Below are positions 46,167-55,500 of a stretch of DNA of 59,078 nucleotides, piece by piece; the first letter of the stretch is position 1, and each line of letters starts with the position of its first letter. A program made the translations under genes and the position numbers. The notes beneath the pieces were generated by a model. That model was not told the origin of the DNA and ran no database searches. It was given only the letters and a program-made list of their open reading frames with translations. The DNA lies in the NCBI GenBank assembly GCA_016183235.1, contig JACPFA010000031.1:1-59078 (forward strand), given 5' to 3'. This DNA is from Deltaproteobacteria bacterium (lineage in GTDB: Bacteria; UBA10199; DSSB01; JACPFA01).

Positions 46167-46357
46167 AAAAATAGTTTAAGAAGTCGGCTTAAGGCTGGAA
46201 GGGGTTTGTCCCCTCGCTATTGCTCGGGATAAACTCCAGCTTTCACCTCTATGGCTATATAGCCGTGAAAGCTGAGACTTTGAGTGCGTCCGGCGGCCGT
46301 AACCGCCGGACGACACGGACCCCTGGAAGCCTTAAGCCGACTTCTTAAACTATTTTT
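46167..46357. repeat. Palindrome with perfect 29-bp arms; loop with two further hairpins
   Basis: 46167-46195 (AAAAATAGTTTAAGAAGTCG...) pairs exactly with 46329-46357; pairing continues imperfectly through GGAAGGGGT / ACCCCTGGA. The loop holds GCTTTCAC / GTGAAAGC (46239-46272) and CGGCGG / CCGCCG hairpins. TTTTTAGGTGCGGCAATGTG follows the right arm. No gene is seen in 46078-46530. Confidence 0.9.
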
Positions 46358-46395
46358 AGGTGCGGCAATGTGCAGATGAATTGAAGAATAAAAAG

Positions 46396-46437
46396 GAAGA
46401 TTGCCACGCTCGCAAACGGTGCTCGCTCGCAATGACA
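46396..46437. repeat. Family A repeat, half copy
   Basis: GAAGATTGCCACGCTCGCAA then CGGTGCTCGCTCGCAATGACAT, the 3' half of a family A unit, directly after the TTGAAGAATAAAA motif. Confidence 0.8.
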
Positions 46438-46530
46438 TTTATTCTAAAACTGTCTTGCCAAGCTTGACAAAATTTGACATACGGGCCATTCCAACAACCA
46501 AAAACCATATTAATAGGGGTGTATTCAGCT

Positions 46531-46902
46531 ATGCCTAAGGAAATTGATGAATTAACCGAGTTAGAACTCATTAAGGACCTTAAAAAGACTCTTCGTCAAG
46601 AGGGGGATATTAATATTGATCGCCTGGAATTCATTTATGAGGGGGATGAATTGGTCATTTCAGGGGCGGTTAATAGCGAAGAAGATTTAGACAACCTTAA
46701 TCAAATTCTAGCCGATTACTTTGGTGAGAATGAGGGGTATCACATTGAGGCTAATGTGGTGGATCCTGATGATGTGGAATATTTGACTAAAAAGAAGGCA
46801 TGGGAAGACGATGAATATAAAGAGGATGAAGAAGAAGAGCTAGAAGAATTGGAAGAAACGTCTGAAGACGATTATTTTGAAGATGATGATGATAAGTACT
46901 AA
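46531..46902 (+). CDS. Small acidic protein, BON-like fold with poly-acidic tail
   Basis: 123 residues. Residues 1-85 alternate helix and strand like a BON or similar alpha/beta domain (LIKDLKKTLRQEGDINIDRL, DELVISGAVNSEEDLDNLNQ). The tail from about 88 is almost only Glu/Asp (over 25 acids). No signal peptide. Proteins of this layout bind basic partners or act as chaperones, but no function can be given. ATG 46531 follows AGGGG by about 12 bases; TTG 46474 is a less likely start. Confidence 0.7.
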   Translation: MPKEIDELTELELIKDLKKTLRQEGDINIDRLEFIYEGDELVISGAVNSEEDLDNLNQILADYFGENEGYHIEANVVDPDDVEYLTKKKAWEDDEYKEDEEEELEELEETSEDDYFEDDDDKY

Positions 46903-46917
46903 GCGGGAGGTAAACCA

Positions 46918-46948
46918 TCATGGATCCCGGATCAAGTCCGGGATGACA
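46918..46948. repeat. Family B repeat, short copy
   Basis: ATCATGGATCCCGGATCAAG then TCCGGGATGAC, 15 bases after the stop of the acidic protein gene. Confidence 0.85.
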
Positions 46949-46977
46949 AGGAGGGTACTTCCTCAAAAAATAGCCAC

Positions 46978-47044
46978 GTATATTATGTTAAATTAAATCA
47001 GGAATCCATTCTGATGGTTCCTGATTTAATTTAACATAATATAC
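46978..47044. repeat. AT-rich perfect hairpin, 27-bp arms
   Basis: GTATATTATGTTAAATTAAA...CAGGAA (46978-47004) and its exact reverse complement (47018-47044); the 13-base loop contains CCAT / ATGG, so pairing can extend further. Could act as a bidirectional terminator or a hairpin element. A C unit (GGGTCCTCCGCCTACGCGGA then GGATGACA) follows at 47050-47078. Confidence 0.92.
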
Positions 47045-47105
47045 ATTATGGGTCCTCCGCCTACGCGGAGGATGACACGCGTTGATGCGTGAGGATGACT
47101 AGCTT

Positions 47106-49091
47106 ATGCCTACCGGTGTTACGAGACTTCCCGGCACTAAACCCGCTGTTGCTACTGAACCATCGTCTTTAAATGAGGCCTTGCAAAGGGCCCAACGTCT
47201 GCTTTTAAAACATCAATTTAATGCGGGTTATTGGTGGTACACCCTAGAGGCCAACGAAACCATTGGTGCCGAATATGTCATGCTCACCCACCTCTTGGGT
47301 AAAGTCGATGCCACGATTCAATCGGGTTTGTGCCAACGCATGTTACGGGAGCAACGCAGTGACGGTTCTTGGGGCATTTATTACCTAGCCCCGGGCGACC
47401 TAAGCACCACGGTTGAATGTTACATGGCATTACGGCTGGCGGGCCTTAAGCCTGAACACGACGCCTTAAAACGGGCCCGTAAATTTATTCTTAAACACGG
47501 CGGCCTTACCAAGGTAAGGGTTTTTACCCGCATTCATTTGGCCCTATTTGATATTATCCCTTGGCAGGCCTGCCCAGCCATGCCGCCTTTTTTAATGTTG
47601 CTACCCCCTTGGTTGCCCATCAACATTTATGAATTTTCAAGCTGGGCCCGCGCCACTATTGTGCCACTTTTGGTGGTGCTTCATTATAAACCCACGAAAC
47701 GCGGCGTTTTAAATATTGATGAACTTTTTGTGGAATTGCCTAGCGAACGAGATTTTCGTTTTAAAACCAAGCGAGGGCTGTTTTCTTTTGAAAATTTTAC
47801 CATTCAATTAGACAAAGTTTTTAAATGGCTCGACCCCTTGGCGAAGTTTAATCCCATCAATTTTTTGGCCTTAAAAAAATGCCAAAAATATATTGAATCG
47901 CATATTGCCAAAACCGAAGATATTTTCCCTGCCCTTAATTATGCAGCGCTGTCTTTTCACGCCATGGGCTATGGCGCTGATCACCCAGTGATTCGTAAAA
48001 GTTTGAATGCGCTTAAAACCTTTCAACAAGTTTGTAAAAAAGATTTGGCCTCGGTTCCCAAGAGCCTCATCCATCACGAAGTAACGGCGCTTGCTGAATT
48101 AGAATTTATTCACCAACAATGTTGCATTAGCCCGGTGTGGGACACGCCCTGGGCGGCGCTTGCCCTGCTCGATAGCGGCGTGGCCAGCGATGCCCCGGAG
48201 ATATTAAAGACAGGGCGTTATTTGCTCACCAAACAAATCACGCAGACCCGTGGCGATTGGGCCAAGAAAAACCGTTTTGCTAAACCGGGTGGCTGGGCCT
48301 TTGAATTTGAAAACGATTATTTTCCCGATGTGGATGATACGATTGCGGTGCTCACGTTATTATTTAAATGCGATTTACCCAACCGTGAATTGATGGACGG
48401 CTTTCAATGGGGGCTTAACTGGCTTAAATCGATGCAATCGGCCAATGGCGGCTGGGCGGCCTTTGATGTTAATAATTCGAAAGAATGGGTCAATCGCATC
48501 CCCTTTTCAGACCATGGTGCCTGCCTCGACCCCCCTACCCCCGACATCACCGGCAGGGCGCTGGAGCTGTTTGGCCTGTTGGGCGAAGATAAAAACACCC
48601 CATTTATTAAAAAGGCCGTGCAATTTATTTTTAACACCCAAGATAAAACCGGGGCTTGGTGGGGGCGCTGGGGCATTAACTATGTTTATGGCACATGGTG
48701 CGTGTTAACGGGATTGGCAGCTATTGGCTTCGACATGAAAGACATGCGCATTCAACAAGCGGTGCGCTGGTTAAAATCGACCCAACACGGGGATGGCGGC
48801 TGGGGCGAATCGCCGGAGGGTTATAAAAAACATCGTTACATTCCCTGGCATCGCTCCGTGCCCTCGCAAACCGCATGGGCCTTAATGGGGTTGATGGCGG
48901 CGGGCGAAGGTGATTCGAGCGAAGTTAAAGCCGGGATTGAATTTTTATTGAGGAATCAAACCGCTAGTGGCGAATGGCCCGAGCCTGAATTTACCGGCAC
49001 AGGGTTCCCCGGGCATTTTTATATCCGCTACCATGGCTACCGCCATTTCTTTCCTTTAATGGCGTTGGGGAAATATCGTAAAAATACTTGA
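47106..49091 (+). CDS. shc: Squalene-hopene cyclase
   Basis: Cyclises squalene to hopene/hopanol for hopanoid membrane lipids. 661 residues with the catalytic DVDD motif at Asp408-Asp411 (FPDVDDTIAVL) and QW-type repeats: RSDGSWGIYY, GGWAFEFEND, ANGGWAAFDVNN, KTGAWWGRWGINYVYG, GDGGWGESPEGY and ASGEWPEP. No other hpn genes are adjacent. TGAGGA about 10 bases before the ATG, part of which belongs to a degenerate repeat, is the likely ribosome site. Confidence 0.96.
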   Translation: MPTGVTRLPGTKPAVATEPSSLNEALQRAQRLLLKHQFNAGYWWYTLEANETIGAEYVMLTHLLGKVDATIQSGLCQRMLREQRSDGSWGIYYLAPGDLSTTVECYMALRLAGLKPEHDALKRARKFILKHGGLTKVRVFTRIHLALFDIIPWQACPAMPPFLMLLPPWLPINIYEFSSWARATIVPLLVVLHYKPTKRGVLNIDELFVELPSERDFRFKTKRGLFSFENFTIQLDKVFKWLDPLAKFNPINFLALKKCQKYIESHIAKTEDIFPALNYAALSFHAMGYGADHPVIRKSLNALKTFQQVCKKDLASVPKSLIHHEVTALAELEFIHQQCCISPVWDTPWAALALLDSGVASDAPEILKTGRYLLTKQITQTRGDWAKKNRFAKPGGWAFEFENDYFPDVDDTIAVLTLLFKCDLPNRELMDGFQWGLNWLKSMQSANGGWAAFDVNNSKEWVNRIPFSDHGACLDPPTPDITGRALELFGLLGEDKNTPFIKKAVQFIFNTQDKTGAWWGRWGINYVYGTWCVLTGLAAIGFDMKDMRIQQAVRWLKSTQHGDGGWGESPEGYKKHRYIPWHRSVPSQTAWALMGLMAAGEGDSSEVKAGIEFLLRNQTASGEWPEPEFTGTGFPGHFYIRYHGYRHFFPLMALGKYRKNT

Positions 49092-49093
49092 CT

Positions 49094-49196
49094 TATATAA
49101 TATATAGATATATTATATATAAAGAGGTAGAATGGATGCCGGATCAGGTCCGGCATGACGATATTGCGTCATCCCGGGCTAGGACCTGAGGATCCA
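49094..49196. repeat. AT-rich inverted repeat and family B pair upstream of vapB2
   Basis: TATATAATATA / TATATTATATA (49094-49119) may be a terminator-like hairpin or the vapBC promoter/operator. The B pair (ATGGATGCCGGATCAGGTCC..., CATCCCGGGCTAGGACCTGA...) spans 49133-49196. Confidence 0.7.
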
Positions 49197-49217
49197 TATA
49201 TAACAAGGTCTCAGCAT

Positions 49218-49439
49218 ATGAAAACGTTGGTCGATATTCCCCATCCTATTATTGAACAGTTGACGGAAATTTCGAGGCAAGAAAAAAAGTCGCGCTCAGA
49301 AATTATTCGGCAGGCCTTGGCTCTCTTTCTTAAAAGTACCAAGGCAAAGCAAAAACGCCCCAATCTATTTGGCATTTGGAAAAATCGCAAAACTGACAGC
49401 CTAGCCTATGAGGACAAACTGAGAAATGAATGGCGTTAA
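49218..49439 (+). CDS. vapB: Ribbon-helix-helix antitoxin (CopG/VapB type)
   Basis: 73 residues. MKTLVDIPHPIIEQLTEIS and KKSRSEIIRQALALFLK form a textbook ribbon-helix-helix; the tail is basic then acidic and should bind the toxin. ATG 49218 chosen because earlier in-frame codons from 49155 are family B repeat. Overlaps the PIN gene by 14 bases. Confidence 0.85.
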   Translation: MKTLVDIPHPIIEQLTEISRQEKKSRSEIIRQALALFLKSTKAKQKRPNLFGIWKNRKTDSLAYEDKLRNEWR

Positions 49440-49809
49440 GGGATTAAAGGCTGTCTTTGATACCAATATTTTAGTGGACTACCTAAGGGGCATCTCCCCT
49501 GCCGAACAAGAACTTCAGACTCACACCGAACCTAGCATTAGCATCATCACTTGGATGGAGGTGTTGGTAGGTGCAAAAAACGAAGCAGAGACGGGTTTGT
49601 TGAAAAAGTTTTTATCGAGTTTTGAGTTATTGCCTTTGAGCCATGAAATTGCTGAAGAAGCAGTTTTGCTGCGGCGCAAATACCAAATTCGCATTCCTGA
49701 TGCCATCATTTGGGCAACGGCTCGCTGTTATGGCAGCCTGTTGGTAACTCGCAATACACGAGATTTCCCTCACGACTCCCCTGAAATTCGCGTGCCATAT
49801 TACTTATAA
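49426..49809 (+). CDS. vapC: VapC-type PIN-domain toxin
   Basis: 127 residues, PIN fold. Asp12 in VFDTNILVDYL, Glu in TWMEVLVGA, Asp in RIPDAIIWATA and Asp in NTRDFP supply the metal site. Coupled to the RHH antitoxin. Unlike the VapC at 6338, the sequence motifs are of the FitB/VapC (DTNILVDYL) branch, so the two are not recent copies of each other. Confidence 0.88.
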   Translation: MNGVKGLKAVFDTNILVDYLRGISPAEQELQTHTEPSISIITWMEVLVGAKNEAETGLLKKFLSSFELLPLSHEIAEEAVLLRRKYQIRIPDAIIWATARCYGSLLVTRNTRDFPHDSPEIRVPYYL

Positions 49810-49817
49810 GGCGGGGC

Positions 49818-49889
49818 TTATTCCCCCCTACCCTCGCCGCCGGGTGTGAGTTCGGTGCGTTCGAGGAGGCCGCGGTTTTCGGCTAGTAA
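49818..49889 (-). pseudogene. Duplicated C-terminal fragment of the 548-residue protein gene
   Basis: Read on the minus strand: LLAENRGLLERTE then LTPGGEGRGE and TAA. It matches the last residues of the gene at 50469-52115 (SLAESRGLLEHTDRLPGGE...). Only 24 codons remain. It lies on the other side of the HicBA pair in the same orientation as the intact gene. Confidence 0.85.
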
Positions 49890-49955
49890 GCCCATAGAAA
49901 CAAGCCCATAGAAACGACTTGTCTTTTCATGACAAACTCTTTATGATCAAAAGTG

Positions 49956-50189
49956 ATGAAAAAACATACTGTTAAAGCTTATTTATATAAGGGCGAGGCA
50001 CAATATGTTGCCGAATGTGTAGAGATTCCCGTTGTAACCCAAGGAAAAACCTTGGATGAAACCCTTAAAAACCTGCAGGAGGCTGTTTCTCTACACCTAG
50101 ACGGAGAGGATTTAAAAGCCCTTGGTTTTATCGAAGATCCTAACATCCTTATTACAATGGAAATTGAAACCTCCCGTTATGCCGCCTAA
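49956..50189 (+). CDS. hicB: HicB-like antitoxin
   Basis: 77 residues, UPF0150 fold: KKHTVKAYLYKGEAQYVAEC, EIPVVTQGKTLDETLKNLQE and AVSLHLDGED, the partial RNase-H-like half of HicB. The usual DNA-binding domain is absent, as in short HicB forms. GTG 49953 directly precedes the ATG. Here hicB comes before hicA, the reverse of the common order. Confidence 0.85.
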   Translation: MKKHTVKAYLYKGEAQYVAECVEIPVVTQGKTLDETLKNLQEAVSLHLDGEDLKALGFIEDPNILITMEIETSRYAA

Positions 50190-50427
50190 GTTGAAGCTTC
50201 TTTCTGGTTCTGATGTTGTTGCGGTATTATCAAAATTTGGTTTTTGCCTGCATTCGCAACGCGGAAGTCACATGAAGTTGAGGCGGATAACACGGGAGAA
50301 ATTAGTCCAGACATTAACCATACCTAATCATAAAGAAATCGATCGCGGTACTTTACGAGCCATCATCCGACAAGCTTCTAAGTTCGTTCTTGAGTCTGAA
50401 CTACGTCCTTGCTTTTATACAGAATAG
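50179..50427 (+). CDS. hicA: HicA-like mRNA interferase toxin
   Basis: 82 residues, YcfA/HicA double-stranded RNA-binding-like fold: KLLSGSDVVAVLSKFGF, then RGSHMKLRRI with the catalytic His, TLTIPNHKEIDRGTLRAIIR. ATG 50179 overlaps hicB by 11 bases. Intact. Confidence 0.87.
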   Translation: MPPKLKLLSGSDVVAVLSKFGFCLHSQRGSHMKLRRITREKLVQTLTIPNHKEIDRGTLRAIIRQASKFVLESELRPCFYTE

Positions 50428-50468
50428 GCTTAAGCTTGCCTCAGTAAAAAAATATTATAACCTTTTAA

Positions 50469-52115
50469 CTATTTCCCCCTACCCTCGCCACCGGGAAGGC
50501 GATCGGTGTGTTCGAGAAGGCCGCGGCTTTCGGCTAGGCTACGCAGGCTATCGAGGGTGGTGCTGGGAACACTGTGCTCACGCAGCAGCGTATCCATTCT
50601 ATTAAAAAGTTCGGGGCTGGCGAAGGGATTTTCGCCAATGTGGGCGTAGACGGCTGGCCAAAGGCGCTCTGGGATACCTGCCTCTGTAAGGGCAGCAACG
50701 ACTTGAGGGGGGAATGCGGCTTGGTCTGCTCGCAAAGGGGGCATGGCTCCTGGGACGAGCGTTGAAGCTGGCGCAGCACGGGCGATTGCGGGCTGGCCGG
50801 GGTCGAAGCCCCGCTCTGGGGCAGTCATTGGAAGGGGATCTTCACCAAACTCATCCATCATAGGATGTGGCGCTCTTGAGTCTACTGGGGGGCCTTGCAA
50901 TTCTTGTTGCAAATATTGCAAGGCGCTTAAGCCTTCTTCGGTTGCAAAGAATGCGATAAGGTCATCGTCTTGGGCCATCGCACTTAACGTTGCTTGCCAA
51001 ACTTTATCAACATTTTCAGCCCGGGTTAAATTTGGGTAGGGCAAGCCCACTTTATATTCCCAGATATCGTCTATTATATCAAATAACTCCACAAATTGGG
51101 GCAAGGCTTCTGTAGGTAAACGACGCAGCACTCCCCAATACAAAGCAGGTGGGTTGGCCGAGTATCTTTGATAATAAGCGCTGAAGCTCAATTTGCTCAA
51201 AGCCTCTAATAAAAATATAGCTCGAGCAACTTCGACTTCATGATCTGTGGCTGCATAAATCCCGTGGGTGCTGGCGATTTTGGCTAAAGCTTCTAAGGCA
51301 AGAATGTGGTCGGGATGAGCGAACAACATTTGGAAAACTTGGAGAGGCACTTGGCCATCTTCAAGTGCTAAGAGGGGCTGGCCAGCTAAATAGCCATCAC
51401 CTTGAGTTATAACAATATTCAATCGGAGGGAAAGACTAAGTAACCAAGCTCGCATTGGATTAGAAAGTTCATAACCCTCTTTTAAAATATCATCGATAGC
51501 ATCTTTGATCTGGCCATAAGATTCAACAGCGGCTGGGTGGTTAAGGGCTTGGTAAGCATTCTCGATTCTTTCGGTGGAGTTGGCTCTTAACACATCTAGA
51601 GGGATGGGAGATAAACCGGTTATCAAACCCACTTCAACAGCCAATGGCTGCATACCTAGTAAGGTCGCTAAGCCTTGGTAAAGGGGCTCCAACACACCAT
51701 TGATTCTACCACTGGTGGGCAAGTAAATTTGGCCCGTAAAGGCAAGGCTTGCCCCTGAAGCCATGGGGGCTAAGGCATAACCCGTAAAAGAGGGATCGGC
51801 CTGGTTAGAAAATAGTACTAATTGATAACCCTCTCGCCATGGGTTACCCCCCAAACGCGCAGTTACTTGGCGGGCTAAGGCTTGGTCTTGGAAAACTAGG
51901 GCACGAATGGGTGGGGCATCGCCGACTTTAAGGTACTGAGGTCGGAAGGGATAAAGGTTTTCTTGCCCCCCTACTTCGGCAAAACTACTTTGGCCTGGGA
52001 CTGCCCAGGCTAATTGAGAGACTTGAGCAAAGGGCTCGGTGCGAATGGCACCGTTAGAATCGACATAAAATTCGGGGTGATTAAAATCGGGGGAAATGGT
52101 TACTGAGGGTGGCAT
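50469..52115 (-). CDS. Unrecognised 548-residue protein
   Basis: No family recognised. No signal peptide or membrane helix. N-terminal 170 residues are mixed alpha/beta with an open, Gly/Pro-rich style (VTISPDFNHPEFYVDSNGAI); 170-380 are helical (AVEVGLITGLSPIPLDVLRA; LALEALAKIASTHGIYAATD); a Pro-rich linker (about 425-470) leads to a helical end (PERLWPAVYAHIGENPFASP). AAGGAG about 5 bases before the ATG. Divergent from the 2084-residue gene, so a common role is possible. A second copy of its 3' end is at 49818. Confidence 0.65.
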   Translation of the reverse strand: MPPSVTISPDFNHPEFYVDSNGAIRTEPFAQVSQLAWAVPGQSSFAEVGGQENLYPFRPQYLKVGDAPPIRALVFQDQALARQVTARLGGNPWREGYQLVLFSNQADPSFTGYALAPMASGASLAFTGQIYLPTSGRINGVLEPLYQGLATLLGMQPLAVEVGLITGLSPIPLDVLRANSTERIENAYQALNHPAAVESYGQIKDAIDDILKEGYELSNPMRAWLLSLSLRLNIVITQGDGYLAGQPLLALEDGQVPLQVFQMLFAHPDHILALEALAKIASTHGIYAATDHEVEVARAIFLLEALSKLSFSAYYQRYSANPPALYWGVLRRLPTEALPQFVELFDIIDDIWEYKVGLPYPNLTRAENVDKVWQATLSAMAQDDDLIAFFATEEGLSALQYLQQELQGPPVDSRAPHPMMDEFGEDPLPMTAPERGFDPGQPAIARAAPASTLVPGAMPPLRADQAAFPPQVVAALTEAGIPERLWPAVYAHIGENPFASPELFNRMDTLLREHSVPSTTLDSLRSLAESRGLLEHTDRLPGGEGRGK

Positions 52116-52131
52116 ATGGGCTCCTTTTGTT

Positions 52132-52577
52132 TGTCATTGCGAGCCTCCTTCGCAAAGCCTCAGGACAGGCGCTGGGCGTGGCAATCCGACCGAAGGTCGT
52201 CCTGAGGCTTTAGCCGAAGGATCTCTTGCAAACGAGGAGATCCCTCGCAAGGTCTCGGGACGATGCTCTGCATCGGATTGCGGAGTTTATCCTGAGGCTT
52301 GCCGAAGGAGCCGGCTGGCCTCGCAATGACAGAAAACCATCGATATTGTGTGTATTTAGTTGCTAAATTTTATTAATATACGAGTAGAATTGATTATTAA
52401 ATGGAATAAGATGGAAGATTGCTTCGCTATGCTCGCAATGACATTTTCTTAAAAATCTCACAACAATTGGTGGGGGTTGTCGAAAGAAACACTTAGATTA
52501 AGCGCGGCAGGGGTAATTAAACGACAAAATAAACGGAAGATTGCCACGCTCGCCCACGGGGCTCGCTCGCAATGACA
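52132..52577. repeat. Family A repeats between the two divergent genes
   Basis: A long A palindrome (52132-52330) with the same CCTGAGGCTTTAGCCGAAGG / GGATCTC nested hairpin as at 31595; short A units at 52413-52443 and 52534-52577. No gene is seen in 52116-52584, and any promoters for the divergent genes must lie between repeats. Confidence 0.85.
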
Positions 52578-52584
52578 GCTATAA

Positions 52585-55500
52585 ATGGTAGAACCACCGA
52601 ACAATTTAGGCAATGATGGTGCTGCAGGGGTTGGAGTTGTTGGCCCCGTATCGGCGCCCGAAAATACTCAACCTTACGTGCGCTTTCCGGTCGCACAAAA
52701 AACGTTGTATACCCTTGTGGCATTAGGACTATTTAAACCTGGTGAAGGGGTGCAGCTTTATCCTGCAACCGAAAGTGGCGAAGGGCTTTATTATTATGGA
52801 TTTCCTGAATCTCAAGCACGATTACAGGCGGTCATTGCCCGGCTGCAAGAATTAAAAAAACCTGAATTTTACCATGTAGGTTCACTTCCCTCGGCAGAAC
52901 CCGAAGTCGAACTCGATTATACACCATCAACCCCAGAAAAAAAACCTGAACCGCCCAAGGTTCATTTTATTCAATTGGCTGCAGGCACTCCGCCTATCAT
53001 CATCGGCCCTAAATTTTTTGACAATAGCCTCGCCTATCTACAAGAACACCTCAAAGATTTATCCGTAGCGGAATGTGCGCCGCTCGCTAATGATCGCTTT
53101 GCTTACAAGCCTTTTTACATGCAGGCCAGCGCCCTTGGGCAAGCTGAAGTTCAGAATCCACCTCCTCTTAAGGCTAGAAGTTTTTGGGGTTACAATTTTC
53201 CCGTGGGGGCTATTCCTTTGCGCCACGACTCTGCCCAAGAACATTTGCAATTGGAATTAACTCAAAACCCTGAATTGACCCTCTGCCGCCGTGCGCTCAC
53301 GGTAACCCTCGATGATTTTAAAAACCTCAATGGGTTTTTGCAACCCCCAGCGGGCCAACTCTATTGGGGGGCCTATGGTTATTTTGAACAGATCGATCGC
53401 TTGCACAGCAAGTGCGAAACTGTCTTTCAGAAATTTGAAAAGCTTGAACTTAGTTTGCCACGGGAGACAGCTGAACATTTGGTAACTATCGGATTACTAA
53501 CCCCAGGCGATCAGATCTGTAATCATGGGCCCGACAATATTCGGGCAGGTAACAATATTTATTTGATTCGAAAAAACATTCTACCCGTGGCTCATAAACA
53601 GAAAATTTTAGAAAACTTAAAGCTTTGGATTGAGGATGGGCAGTTTCAGGATAATCAAGGCAAGCTTGTACCTGCACCCAAGCTTGACCTCCCTCCCGAG
53701 CTATTGCAGAGCATTAGAGATAAACTAGAAGATGAACTTTTAGACCCCGACGAGGCCAAGAGCCTGATGGATGAAATCAGTAAATGGATCAAAAACAACC
53801 CTTTGTCGATGGCAGGGATCTCGCTGTTGGTGATCATTATTGGGTTTTACGGCTTTCCTTGGGGATGGGAGGCCATTCGCCATCGCTTTGACCTGGATGC
53901 CCATCGACAGTTGGTGTCAGACTTGACCACTTGGAACGGCCGGGATGCTATGAACTTGGCAGATAGGGCGCGGGATGATTTAACCAAGCCGTTAGGAAAA
54001 GATCGCCCGATATTACCGGCTGTGGAGTGGCAAAATCAAACCTTGGTGCTTAAGGGTAGTGATGCCGTGCTCGACGAAACTCGCACGGCCGAAATGAGTG
54101 TAGAACAAGGGCCCTTGCGGGGGCTGGCTAGCGTGACCAAACCTGAAGGGGGTAAAGTTGTAGGCGAAATCGATGCTACACGAAGCGGCGTGGCTAAGCT
54201 GCGTGCACCGCGAGAACGGGAACGCAAGGTCACGGTGCGGCCTTTACAAGTGCGCACCATCGCCTGGGACCTAGGCGACGGCCGACGTATACAATTGGCG
54301 CTTTACACGGGGGAACAATTTCCGTCGCAGGTGTACTTGATTGATCCGAGCGGACAAGCTCGGGCATTACAGTATGATGGTGTCATTGCGAGCAATGTCA
54401 TCCCCGCGAAGGCGGGGACCCATGATAAAGCGTGGCAATCTCGATCGGGGCAGTCGTCACTTGCTCAATATTCCGACGGGCGTGGGCTTCGAATTTTAAT
54501 TAGCCCATCGGTGCTAGGTGGGGCCCCTACCCTTTACATCCCACCAGCCTCAGAGACCCTTGCGGTGACCAAACCCAAAGAACAAAGTTTTAAAGTAAAA
54601 ACCGAAGCCGGTGGCCGTTATGAAATTCGCTTTAGCCGTGGCCCCAATGAGCATCCCACCGAATTTGAATTGTTCACCCGCACCCAAGCGCCCCAGACCT
54701 TTCGCTTAGTGGGTTTTTTGCATGGCGCCCAAGAAAGGCATTTTTGGGGGAATGTGGGCATTTATGAAAACCCGGCCGAACCCCATTCGCCACCCTTGTA
54801 TTTAGCCTTTTCAAGACATGGCACCTTTGGCTTGCGCCGCGGAGCGCGCGTTTTGTTAACCGCCGATACGAAAACTTTTGATCGCGGGCGACGGTTTTTT
54901 TGGGGCCAAGCCAAGGCGCCTGATGACATGCAAGTGGGCATGGAAAATATGGTGGCATGGGAAGAAACTCGCAAGGACGGCCTGCGAGCCGCCATTGCTG
55001 CAGAACGAGACAAGCGTGAAGCTAGCCGCGATGCGCTTAGGGAAAGGGCGGCTTCTGTCATGGTGAACTCCGGGCCCCCTGTCATTGCGAGCCCAACGGG
55101 CGAAGCAATCTCACCGGTTAAACCGAGGGGATTGCCACGCCCTGGTGGGCTCGCAATGACAGAGGATGTTGGGCTCGCAATGACAGAAGCCAGTGTAGCC
55201 GACTTAGAAGCAAGACTGGCGGCGGAACAGCGGGCCACTGAAGAATTTCAAAACCAATTACGTGATCGGGTGGTAACGACACTCGAACCCATTGCCGCAA
55301 GCCTGAACACCGATGTCAACCGTTTGCGGTTGAGCCTCGAGATTGCCAATGTGCACGAAGTGACCACTCACTTGCTTTTTAGAGCCTATGCCGACCGCTT
55401 TGGGGTGGCCGAAGGGCAATCATCGGTGGTACCTGAATTAGATCAGGTGAGGCTGAGTGGAGATTTTACCGAAGACATGCTGCGAGAAATCTTGGTCGAA

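Noticed and set aside
54762-55238. Open frame on the minus strand inside the giant gene
   Set aside because: Composition follows the codon pattern of the plus-strand gene and the frame includes a translated family A repeat; a shadow.
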